NCBI GenBank assembly: GCA_965661575.1
Contig: CBFIEJ010000005.1
Location: 21,220-85,219, forward strand
DNA from: UA16 sp965661575
GTDB taxonomy: Bacteria > Bacteroidota > Bacteroidia > Flavobacteriales_D > Sanyastnellaceae
Direction of reading: 5' to 3'
Length of the DNA: 64,000 bases
The position numbers and the translations under genes are program-made. The notes below the pieces were generated by a model, which was not told where the DNA came from, made no database searches, and saw only the letters and a list, made by a program, of their open reading frames with translations. Below are positions 8,299-15,554 of this stretch, in pieces; position 1 is the first letter of the stretch; each line of letters begins with the position of its first letter.

Positions 8299-9180
8299 AT
8301 GGACAAGTTCTTCAAAGAGATAAACAAATACGTTGTTTCCATCCTGCTTTTTGTGGCAGGCATCGGTTTTCTAGGCAAATACCTCAGCGGTGATGCTTTG
8401 GAAAGTCAACCAACGGCCATGTTGATTTCGTCGATTGCGCTCCTCGTCGTTGCTGCCCTGGCAACTCCGTATGTGCTCTCACGAATGCAAGCGATGCACT
8501 ATCGCATCATGATGATTGTTGCGACTATTGCGGCCGTTTGGTTGGGCTATGAGGTTTTTTACAGCGTCGATGAGGAAATTCAATTCCGAGAGCTCAAAGC
8601 GCAGGTTGATGCCGAAACTGTGCAGGCGCTCAAAGATATTCGCTCGGCCCAAGAGGCTCACCAAGCCATCTATGGAGTCTATTGCGATGACTTCGATAGC
8701 CTTCAGCGCTTTCTCTACGAGCCTGTAATCCCTGTGAGCTTTAACATGGGGTCTTTCAATGATACACTCCCCGAAGCCAAAAGTGCAGAGATGGGATTGA
8801 TTCTGACGCGTGCAGAGATTCCGGCCAAGGCCGAAGAAATGGGGCTTACAGAAGAAGGGCTGATTGACCTGATTGCCCAAGACTCAACCACTCTGAAGGT
8901 CCGCGATGTGATCTACACCACATTCTATGATGAGAACTTTGCTCCAGAAATTCGAACTTCGAAAAGATTGCCAAGGGTTTCAGTGGACAGCCTCTGGTTC
9001 AATCCTTTGAGCGGAGAGCGATTCCGCCTCGAAACAGACAGTGTTGAATCTGGAGGGGTATTGCAGGCTACCATTTTGGTCAAGGACCCAACTCCCTTTG
9101 GACGTGAAAAGGTCAAAAAAGACACCTTGCGCTTCGGGTCGTTGACAGAAGCGCACACCGATGGCAACTGGCGCAACTGA
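8299..9180 (+). CDS. membrane protein of unknown function with pseudopilin-like segment
   Basis: 293 residues. Three hydrophobic helices occupy roughly residues 10-30, 40-60 and 68-90, followed by a soluble domain probably outside the membrane. Residues from about 108, reading ALKDIRSAQEAHQAIYG, resemble the start of pseudopilin-like soluble domains seen in uncharacterised Bacteroidetes proteins. The C-terminal part is beta-rich, with no catalytic motif. The next gene overlaps it by 20 bp, which implies an operon 8299-9180 / DUF3822 / rsmD / coaD. I do not recognise a characterised homologue. Confidence 0.75.
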   Translation: MDKFFKEINKYVVSILLFVAGIGFLGKYLSGDALESQPTAMLISSIALLVVAALATPYVLSRMQAMHYRIMMIVATIAAVWLGYEVFYSVDEEIQFRELKAQVDAETVQALKDIRSAQEAHQAIYGVYCDDFDSLQRFLYEPVIPVSFNMGSFNDTLPEAKSAEMGLILTRAEIPAKAEEMGLTEEGLIDLIAQDSTTLKVRDVIYTTFYDENFAPEIRTSKRLPRVSVDSLWFNPLSGERFRLETDSVESGGVLQATILVKDPTPFGREKVKKDTLRFGSLTEAHTDGNWRN

Positions 9181-9955
9181 CAATAGAGGATCCAGCCTCC
9201 TGTTGGCTTGGGATGGCAATCATTTGCAATGGTTGCGTTGTCAGCGTTTGACCGTTTTTCAGAGTGAAACCATCTCGACGGTTGGTCCCGATGGCTTGCG
9301 AGAAGCCCTCATGGAACTCAAGACAGCCTTGGTTGGTGTTGATCATGTGTGCTATGCATCTGACCTTCCGTATTTTTCGATGGCTCCTTCCCGAGTGGTG
9401 AGTGGAAGAGAAAAAGCTCTGCAGGCCCTGCATCTCGGACCGAGTTCTGCGCCACCGGTTTCTTTTTATTCCGAGGCATTTGGCGAGGAAACATCACTCA
9501 TTGAGCAGGATGACGCTCGTCTCAAAGATGAGGTGGAATCGCTGTGGCCAATGGCCAAGCGTGCTTCAATGGCGCTGACTTTCTTGGAATGGGTAATGAG
9601 GGAGATGCGCACCCAATCAAGCCTCTCTTGCGTCGCTATTCATGTCGGTCATGAACGGGCGTTGATGTCACTTTTTGCAGGAGGTGAGTTGATGTGGTCG
9701 ATGACCACAGATGATTTGGCCGGGGATGGCATTTTGTATCACGTCGTCAATGGGTTAACACGGCAAGGATATTCAGATAAAGCTGAGATAGAGGTCTGGT
9801 TCACGGGGAGAGTCCAAGAAGAGGGTGAATTGATGCAGGGGTTCCGGAGGTTTTTCAATCGGGTGGAGTTGAAGGTGCCTGAAGTGGAATGGAAGGATGT
9901 TCCTGAGGCACCACAGGAATGGGCAACATTGACGAGATTGATGCCATGCGGATAA
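9161..9955 (+). CDS. DUF3822-family protein
   Basis: 264 residues, soluble, no signal peptide. Its position immediately before rsmD and coaD and its general character (short beta strands with SLLLAWDGNHLQWL at the start, LSCVAIHVGHERALMSLF in the middle) match the Bacteroidetes family DUF3822, which I recall as having an actin-like ATPase fold. Function is unknown. It overlaps the upstream membrane protein by 20 bp and rsmD by 10 bp, so the genes are probably translationally coupled. A link to the membrane protein upstream, in the manner of PilM-type cytoplasmic partners, is speculation. Confidence 0.7.
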   Translation: MATGATDNRGSSLLLAWDGNHLQWLRCQRLTVFQSETISTVGPDGLREALMELKTALVGVDHVCYASDLPYFSMAPSRVVSGREKALQALHLGPSSAPPVSFYSEAFGEETSLIEQDDARLKDEVESLWPMAKRASMALTFLEWVMREMRTQSSLSCVAIHVGHERALMSLFAGGELMWSMTTDDLAGDGILYHVVNGLTRQGYSDKAEIEVWFTGRVQEEGELMQGFRRFFNRVELKVPEVEWKDVPEAPQEWATLTRLMPCG

Positions 9956-10479
9956 CAGGTGGATCATACAAAGGGCGTCGCCCTAAAATATCGAAGTCTT
10001 TCAAGGGCCGACCCACGACCGATTTTGGTCGAGAAAGTTTGTTCAACTTATTGCGTTCACGTGTAGACATAGAAGGGTTATCGGTGTTGGAGTTGTTTGC
10101 GGGCACAGGCATGGTGGGTTTGGAGTTCTTCAGCCGAGGCTGTGCATCGGTTGTGTCTGTCGAGAAGGACCCTGCCGCTGTTCGAGGAATGCATAGCATT
10201 GCTCGTGCATGGGAATTGGATCAATGGCAAATTGTTCGGGGAGATGCCCTCGGTTTTGCAAAGAAATCGTTGACTCAGTACGATTTGGTCTTCGCGGACC
10301 CTCCTTATGATTTGCCAGAATTAACCAAGATTCCTGAATGGGTGCTCGAAGGCGCCTTGTTGGTCCCGGGTGGTTGGTTTATCTTGGAGCACGGAGAGCG
10401 CACGGACGTATCGCACCTTGTCGGCTTCAAAGAAACGAGGAAGTATGGGCATGTCCATTTTAGTCTCTTCAAAAAGTGA
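9946..10479 (+). CDS. rsmD: 16S rRNA (guanine966-N2)-methyltransferase RsmD
   Basis: 177 residues from the ATG at 9946, where the family's MRITGGSYKGRR begins; the nine in-frame residues upstream belong to the preceding reading context. A Rossmann methyltransferase with the SAM-binding segment VLELFAGTGMVGLE and the catalytic motif FADPPYD (the NPPY equivalent). It methylates N2 of G966 in 16S rRNA during small-subunit assembly. Genes for RsmD and CoaD are commonly adjacent across bacteria, as here. Confidence 0.95.
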   Translation: MRITGGSYKGRRPKISKSFKGRPTTDFGRESLFNLLRSRVDIEGLSVLELFAGTGMVGLEFFSRGCASVVSVEKDPAAVRGMHSIARAWELDQWQIVRGDALGFAKKSLTQYDLVFADPPYDLPELTKIPEWVLEGALLVPGGWFILEHGERTDVSHLVGFKETRKYGHVHFSLFKK

Positions 10480-10487
10480 AATGAATC

Positions 10488-10949
10488 ATGAGAAAAGCCG
10501 TCTTTCCCGGGTCTTTTGATCCCATTACGAGAGGTCATTTGAACATTTTGGAGCGCAGTCTTCCGCTGTTTGATGAAATTGTTGTGGCGGTCGGTGTCAA
10601 TAGCGCAAAGACCTCAATGTATTCAATGGAGCAACGATTGAGGTGTTTGGAATTGGTGACTGAGCGCTTTCCCAATGTCAGCGTTCAGACCTTCGAAGGG
10701 CTTACGAGCGCTTTTTGTGAGAAGCTCGGAGCCAATTGGCTCATTCGAGGCGTTCGAAATGGAGGTGACTTTGAATATGAAAGGACGATTGCACAGATGA
10801 CGAAATCATTGAACCCTGCTCTGGAAACGGTGATTTTGTTTACGGATCCAGAATTTGCTCACATCCATTCAAACGTGGTGCGTGAAATCTTGCGCAATGG
10901 AGGCGATGCGAGTGCTTTCATTCCTTCGGAATTGCGTGATGAGATTTGA
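10488..10949 (+). CDS. coaD: phosphopantetheine adenylyltransferase
   Basis: 153 residues, normal for CoaD, the penultimate enzyme of coenzyme A synthesis (4'-phosphopantetheine + ATP to dephospho-CoA). The nucleotidyltransferase signature FPGSFDPITRGHLNI lies at the N-terminus, and NWLIRGVRNGGDFEYE and the VREIL segment are the conserved substrate-binding parts. It begins 8 bp after rsmD. The following gene starts at its stop codon, so the operon continues. Confidence 0.96.
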   Translation: MRKAVFPGSFDPITRGHLNILERSLPLFDEIVVAVGVNSAKTSMYSMEQRLRCLELVTERFPNVSVQTFEGLTSAFCEKLGANWLIRGVRNGGDFEYERTIAQMTKSLNPALETVILFTDPEFAHIHSNVVREILRNGGDASAFIPSELRDEI

Positions 10950-12445
10950 GAGCAGTGGGGCATAATTGCAACGTCTTCGTTTCCAAGGGTTGGTGGTTTT
11001 GCATTACCCTGTTGGTTGTTTCACTTGGTTTTTCCCAAGTGACTCTGCTCGCCCAAGCGAATGTTTCTGGAAAGAGCCAAGCGAAGACTGAGGTGCTCGG
11101 TAATTGCAAGCATCATGGTGTTGGCGAGGCTGTTCCGAGCCTTATTCATGTTCGGCAATTTACTTATCCGGGCATCAGCGGTGGCGAATGGCTCGATGAA
11201 ATATTGGTCAGTTCAGATGGTTCATTCGCCTGGGAATTGGGGGGGCTTCAGCATCCGACGATGTTTGAACTGTCAGCGCCGCCCTGGTCTTGGATGGTCG
11301 TCGTTCGTCCCCATGAGTCTGCTCGACTCGAACTTGCTCCGGGTAAACAGGCGCGCAGTCTTTATGGAGCATCAGGGTTTTCGAATTGGATGGGCCCACA
11401 CCCCACCAACACGTTGGATTCCCTTTTGGTCCAACAACGTGAATTGACGGGACAGTTGGCGGCCTCGGTGATGCTGAAAATGAATGGGGTAATCCGCGCT
11501 GAAACGGATTCATTGGTTCAGCAAAATAGGTTAATTGAGGATGCCTTTGAAGCAGCTTGGCTGCGAGCGGGTCAGATTTTAACAGCGCCCTGGGAGCAGG
11601 ACATGTGGTGGCATTCAAAGTTCAATTGGATGGCTTCTAACGGCAGTACAAAAGCAGAGATGGACTCTGTGTGGCTGGCGAGCGGAATGTCTTCAGACCT
11701 TCGTGAAACATCGGAAAAACTGAACTCGGCGGGTTGGTTGAGTGCATGGCGCCAAGTGCATGGCAGTTGGTGGAAAAATGATGCCGTTGATTGGGATGCA
11801 ATCAATGCTGCAGTTTTCCAAGCCAATCGAGATTCGCTCGAATGTTTGATGGCTCCGGTCTTGGATCATTCGCATCCCGAAGCACTCGAGATGGCCTGGT
11901 TGGATATGGCCCTTGCACAACCGTCATTGATGGTTGAGCGTGTTTGGGAGAGTATCGGGATGGCTCCGTTTTATCAAAATCTGTACAAGCAGCTTCTTCA
12001 AACGCGACGAAAGGGTCGAGCGGGCTGGACTCCACAGCCGATTTCTTGGGTCTTGCCAAATGGTGATTTGGATTCGCTCGCAGGTCAGTGTGTGCAGCCC
12101 TGGAAAATCATGCTGGTTGTGAAGGATGGTTCAACTGCCGCTGCCCGCGAACGGGAGTATTTCAATGTGCTCATCGAAGAAGCAGATTTAAGTGAATTGT
12201 GTCCTTTCGTGGTGTCGGTTGACAACGATGAAAAAGGGTGGTCGAATACCATTGCGCTTCGAAAAAGCATCGATGAGGAAGTGGTTTGGATCGGAAACAA
12301 TCCGCGAATATTCGAAGATTACGGAATCGAATCGGTCCCTGCAATCGTTGCGCTCAATGCTGATGGAGAGTTGAGCCATCGGTTCAGCCAATTGCCGAGC
12401 CGTGGTCTGGCTTCAGAATTGAAGCGATTCTCGAGGAAGCGTTAA
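10946..12445 (+). CDS. secreted thioredoxin-fold protein without a CxxC motif
   Basis: Up to 499 residues. No ATG is near the start: a TTG at 10946 overlaps the coaD stop, and a GTG at 10955 is the alternative. A hydrophobic segment followed by LLAQA looks like a signal peptide. After a DUF4369-like beta domain (about residues 55-140) comes a helical middle. The C-terminal 130 residues resemble a TlpA/thioredoxin fold with the cis-proline loop YGIESVPAIVALN, but the redox pair CxxC is absent. It is therefore probably a structural or binding relative of periplasmic thioredoxins, not an oxidoreductase. Function unknown. Confidence 0.7.
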   Translation: MRAVGHNCNVFVSKGWWFCITLLVVSLGFSQVTLLAQANVSGKSQAKTEVLGNCKHHGVGEAVPSLIHVRQFTYPGISGGEWLDEILVSSDGSFAWELGGLQHPTMFELSAPPWSWMVVVRPHESARLELAPGKQARSLYGASGFSNWMGPHPTNTLDSLLVQQRELTGQLAASVMLKMNGVIRAETDSLVQQNRLIEDAFEAAWLRAGQILTAPWEQDMWWHSKFNWMASNGSTKAEMDSVWLASGMSSDLRETSEKLNSAGWLSAWRQVHGSWWKNDAVDWDAINAAVFQANRDSLECLMAPVLDHSHPEALEMAWLDMALAQPSLMVERVWESIGMAPFYQNLYKQLLQTRRKGRAGWTPQPISWVLPNGDLDSLAGQCVQPWKIMLVVKDGSTAAAREREYFNVLIEEADLSELCPFVVSVDNDEKGWSNTIALRKSIDEEVVWIGNNPRIFEDYGIESVPAIVALNADGELSHRFSQLPSRGLASELKRFSRKR

Positions 12446-12471
12446 CGCTTGGGCCGGAATTTTAGGGTTGG

Positions 12472-13077
12472 TCAATCGGGAATGGAGGACACGAGGTCAA
12501 GAATGCTGGGATATGTGTTGTTCAGCAATTCATCTCCAAATGGTCGGAATTTCCACTGCACATCCGTAATTCCTTCGGCGCTTTGGGGCACTCCTTTGGT
12601 GTCCTCTCCGTCGTGAAGTGCATGAAACCAGAAGGTTGTTTTCAAGATTGGCGTACCTGCTTCTTCGTAGGTGTGGTAGGTGGTCCGCAAATGACCGGCA
12701 AGTGAGATTCGATCGATACCGGTTTCCTCGGTGACTTCTCGTGTTGCAGCTTCTTCAATGCTTTCGCCGGGCTCAACTTTGCCTTTGGGTAAGTCCCACC
12801 GAGTATTGCGTTCAATCCACAAAAACGCCCCAGCTTGATTCTCAACTACGCAGCCCGCAGCCAGCACTTCTTTGTACAGAATGCAGAAGTTCATCCAAAG
12901 CGTTTCGACATCTTTGCTCGCCAATGTCACGCCATTGATTGACGTTTCTTGACGCAGCAGATTCGGCAATTCTTGCAATTGTTTTTTTTCTGGTTCAGTG
13001 ATGACCAAATCATTCTGTTTTGCCTCGGCATTTTCAGTGAAGATTACAGGACGATTCAAAATATAAACTTCATACAT
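12472..13077 (-). CDS. NUDIX hydrolase
   Basis: About 201 residues from the ATG at 13077 (MYEVYIL...), the start expected from relatives. The Nudix box runs from GKVEPGES to REVTEETG in the standard GX5EX7REUXEEXGU spacing and binds Mg2+ for pyrophosphate hydrolysis; WDLPKG precedes it. The N-terminal ~70 residues form a small extra domain. The substrate cannot be read from sequence. It is divergent from pyrE, and the two start codons are only 7 bp apart, so each promoter lies inside the other gene. Thirty-eight more in-frame residues upstream of an ATG at 13086 exist but overlap pyrE. Confidence 0.9.
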   Translation of the reverse strand: MYEVYILNRPVIFTENAEAKQNDLVITEPEKKQLQELPNLLRQETSINGVTLASKDVETLWMNFCILYKEVLAAGCVVENQAGAFLWIERNTRWDLPKGKVEPGESIEEAATREVTEETGIDRISLAGHLRTTYHTYEEAGTPILKTTFWFHALHDGEDTKGVPQSAEGITDVQWKFRPFGDELLNNTYPSILDLVSSIPD

Positions 13078-13080
13078 TCG
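13073..13080 (+). promoter_or_regulatory. -7 promoter box of pyrE, inside the NUDIX start region
   Basis: TACATTCG (one change from TAnnTTTG) lies 4 nt before the pyrE ATG at 13085. It overlaps the first codons of the divergent NUDIX gene. Confidence 0.45.
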
Positions 13081-13084
13081 CGCC

Positions 13085-13741
13085 ATGATTTTGTCCGTTG
13101 AAAGTAGGCGTAAAGTTGCGGAATTCCTCCTCCGAATAAAAGCGATTGAATTGAATCCGGCTGACCCATTCACTTGGGCCAGTGGACGGCGTTCTCCCAT
13201 TTATTGCGACAACCGAAAAACCCTCAGCCATCCGAGTGTAAGGACGTTCATTCGTCAACTGTGTGTAGAGGAGGTTGAGAATCGCTTTGGTAAAGTCGAT
13301 GCCATCGCCGGTGTAGCAACGGGAGGGATTGCGCTTGGAGCCTTGGTTGCTCAAGAATTGGGGCTGCCATTCATCTATGTGCGCTCAAAAGCCAAAGACC
13401 ATGGTCTGGGCAACGCGATTGAGGGGGATTTGTCAGTGTTGTCGAATGTCGTTGTCATTGAAGATTTGATTTCGACGGGCCAAAGCAGTTTGAAGGCGGT
13501 AGCTGCGCTGCGCGATGCGGGTGTCGAGGTGAAAGGGCTCTTGGCCATTTTTACCTATGGATTTGATGTCGCAGAGGCGGCGTTCCTCGACGCGAACTGC
13601 ATGTGGAGCACGTTGACAGACTATTCGACCATGTTGGACCAGGCGATGCAGGAAGGCTACATCACGAATGAACAAAGGCAACTGCTAGATTCATGGAATG
13701 GTGATCCCGAGGCTTGGAGCAATAAATTTAACCAAGCATGA
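13085..13741 (+). CDS. pyrE: orotate phosphoribosyltransferase
   Basis: 218 residues. Converts orotate and PRPP to OMP in pyrimidine synthesis. The N-terminal FTWASGRRSPIYCDNR binds orotate and the PRPP motif VVVIEDLISTGQSS is intact. The start at 13085 agrees with homologues that begin about 18 residues before the helix RKVAEFLL. Its stop overlaps the start of the next gene (ATGA), indicating coupling. Confidence 0.96.
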   Translation: MILSVESRRKVAEFLLRIKAIELNPADPFTWASGRRSPIYCDNRKTLSHPSVRTFIRQLCVEEVENRFGKVDAIAGVATGGIALGALVAQELGLPFIYVRSKAKDHGLGNAIEGDLSVLSNVVVIEDLISTGQSSLKAVAALRDAGVEVKGLLAIFTYGFDVAEAAFLDANCMWSTLTDYSTMLDQAMQEGYITNEQRQLLDSWNGDPEAWSNKFNQA

Positions 13742-14142
13742 TCATTGAAAGCCCCGTGGTTGAGGCTGGTGCTTCGGCGGAAGTCTTGTTTGATACATTG
13801 CGCAATCCTGCTGCGTTGGAGTCTGTGTTGCCGACTGATCAGGTCAGTGAATTCAAGTCGACGGAAACGGGTTGTTCGTTCAAGGTGACCGGTGGGTTTG
13901 CGATTGTCATTGAACGCGTGACTGAGAAACGCCCTGGTTTGATTCAATTCGCTTCGCAAAAAGGCACGCCGATTCGCTTTGATTTGAAGGTGCTGATCGC
14001 ACCGCTTGCAGCTGACCGGGCATCCGTGCAAGTGCAGTGCGATGCAGATTTAAATCCGTTTATGAAAATGATGGCCGAGAAGCCCTTGCAAGCCATTTTT
14101 AGTGGAATGGCCGAAGCTGTTCAGCTCAAGTATCCGGTCTGA
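13738..14142 (+). CDS. SRPBCC-fold protein
   Basis: 134 residues with the pattern of the START/Bet v1-like SRPBCC superfamily: beta strand (VVEAGASAEVLFDTLRN), a helix, a run of beta strands and a long C-terminal helix that would close a hydrophobic cavity. The ligand is unknown. It overlaps pyrE by 4 bp, a linkage common in flavobacteria, though no connection with pyrimidine synthesis is established. Its 3' end overlaps the convergent birA gene by 22 bp. Confidence 0.8.
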   Translation: MIIESPVVEAGASAEVLFDTLRNPAALESVLPTDQVSEFKSTETGCSFKVTGGFAIVIERVTEKRPGLIQFASQKGTPIRFDLKVLIAPLAADRASVQVQCDADLNPFMKMMAEKPLQAIFSGMAEAVQLKYPV

Positions 14143-15014
14143 TCGGTGCTCGCGTCCTGTTGCTGATAAATCCAGGACCACCTCAGCCGCTTGTTGTTTT
14201 CAATGGCCTCAATGACTCCCGTTTTATGCGGTAGATTCAAGTCTTCAGGTGCTTTCCATTCCATGATGCACCGCCCCATGTCGTCCACAGACAAGACCTT
14301 GCCATACTTTCCTTCGTTTTTCCAATCGTAGGTTTTCCATTCATCCCTCGCCAAAAGCTGGCGGTTGAATGCGGCGCTCGTTTCTCGTCGGAAGGCGGCG
14401 GCAAATTCGGCGCCTTGAGTGTAAGCTTGTCTCCAATTTTCAAGGGCAAGTTGAATGTTATTTTCCAAGGCTTTGCCTATGACCATGGGTTGGAGCTGTT
14501 CACCTGTTTGGTGCAGAACAATTTCTGCAAGTGATGTTCGAAATGGCGGCAGTGACGTCGAGAGCGCATTGATGCCAATTCCAATGACGCTGCTCCCAAT
14601 GTGTTGGCCTTGCCATGTGTTTTCGATGAGAATGCCGCCGCACTTGCTCCAGACGTCTCCTTTTTTAACGAAAAGGTCATTCGGCCATTTAATGCAGGTG
14701 GGAGGGCGGTGGTCTCCGAGCGTGTCGTTGATGGTTTGGATTGCAGCGATGGTTGCGGCTTTATTGAAGTCGAACCAAGCATTGGGCTGTCGCTGGATTT
14801 GAATTGAAATTTGAGGCTCCCAACAAAAGGCAATGCTCCATGCCAAATCTTTGCCGTGTTCTTGGTCCCATGCCGTTCCGCGCTGTCCTTTGCCCTCGAC
14901 TTGGTCGGTCGTGGTAAAAATTCCTGCGCTGCCTGGTACGGCTGTTTTCAGCCAATCATGGGCTGCGTCATTTGTGCTCTTGCAGCGTTCAAAGTGATAC
15001 CGGTGAATGTGCAA
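14121..15014 (-). CDS. birA: biotin--[acetyl-CoA-carboxylase] ligase
   Basis: 297 residues. Activates biotin and attaches it to biotin carboxyl carrier protein. The core motifs are ERCKSTNDAA at the N-terminus, KGQRGTAWDQEHGKDL (biotinyl-AMP loop) and CIKWPNDLFV. It lacks the N-terminal helix-turn-helix of bifunctional BirA repressors, so it is the enzyme-only class. No ATG is available near the family start; TTG at 15014 is the best start. A minus-strand TACCTTTG at 15065-15072 may be its promoter. Confidence 0.93.
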   Translation of the reverse strand: MHIHRYHFERCKSTNDAAHDWLKTAVPGSAGIFTTTDQVEGKGQRGTAWDQEHGKDLAWSIAFCWEPQISIQIQRQPNAWFDFNKAATIAAIQTINDTLGDHRPPTCIKWPNDLFVKKGDVWSKCGGILIENTWQGQHIGSSVIGIGINALSTSLPPFRTSLAEIVLHQTGEQLQPMVIGKALENNIQLALENWRQAYTQGAEFAAAFRRETSAAFNRQLLARDEWKTYDWKNEGKYGKVLSVDDMGRCIMEWKAPEDLNLPHKTGVIEAIENNKRLRWSWIYQQQDASTDQTGYLS

Positions 15015-15064
15015 ATCAATCGCCTTTGGTCCCCGCTATTGTCGGGTGATGAATCGGAACCTCT

Positions 15065-15072
15065 CAAAGGTA
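15065..15072 (-). promoter_or_regulatory. possible -7 promoter box of birA
   Basis: Read on the minus strand this is TACCTTTG, an exact TAnnTTTG. It lies about 50 bp before the TTG start of birA, so it would give a normal 5' leader. Confidence 0.4.
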
Positions 15073-15150
15073 AGGGGGCTTCGTTCATCTTCCGAATGGA
15101 GTATTGACATGTTTTCGCAAACGCCTCGGTGCGCAACTGCTTCTGCATCG

Positions 15151-15158
15151 TATCTTTC
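15151..15158 (+). promoter_or_regulatory. possible -7 promoter box of rsfS
   Basis: TATCTTTC (one change from consensus) is followed by five bases and then an in-frame ATA at 15164. The same octamer precedes the gene at 60671 with four bases to its ATG. Confidence 0.4.
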
Positions 15159-15190
15159 GGGTCATACATCACCACAAACGCCAGTCACTT

Positions 15191-15547
15191 TTGGTACAAA
15201 AACTGCCGCTGCTCAACGCAGTCATCGAAGGACTTCAAGAAGTCAAAGGGAAACAAATTACCATCATGGATTTGAGAGAAATTCCTCATGCGGTTGCGGG
15301 GTGGTTTGTCATTGCGCATGGCACGAGTCGAACGCAAGTTGAGGCCTTGGCCCAATCGGTTGAGAGCACCACAGCAGAGAAAGCGGCAGAGAAGCCGTGG
15401 GGAAAGCAAGGTTTGAGAAATGGTGAGTGGGCTGTTTTGGATTACAGTGACATTGTAGTGCACGTATTCCATGAGGAGACCCGCAGTCGGTATGCATTAG
15501 AAGAATTGTGGGGCGACGCGAACATTGAGACAGTTGACGAAGTTTGA
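15191..15547 (+). CDS. rsfS: ribosomal silencing factor RsfS
   Basis: The conserved RsfS domain (LLNAVIEGLQEVKGKQIT, DLREIPHAVAGWFVIAHGTS, LDYSDIVVHVFH, LEELWGDA) binds ribosomal protein uL14 and blocks subunit joining during starvation. The reading frame is open back to a TTG at 15104, but the first ~20-30 residues do not resemble the family. No ATG exists upstream of the domain. I give the TTG at 15191 (118 residues); an ATA at 15164 placed 5 nt after a promoter-like box is a real alternative. It sits 8 bp before ftsH. Confidence 0.9.
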   Translation: MVQKLPLLNAVIEGLQEVKGKQITIMDLREIPHAVAGWFVIAHGTSRTQVEALAQSVESTTAEKAAEKPWGKQGLRNGEWAVLDYSDIVVHVFHEETRSRYALEELWGDANIETVDEV

Positions 15548-15554
15548 TTAATCC

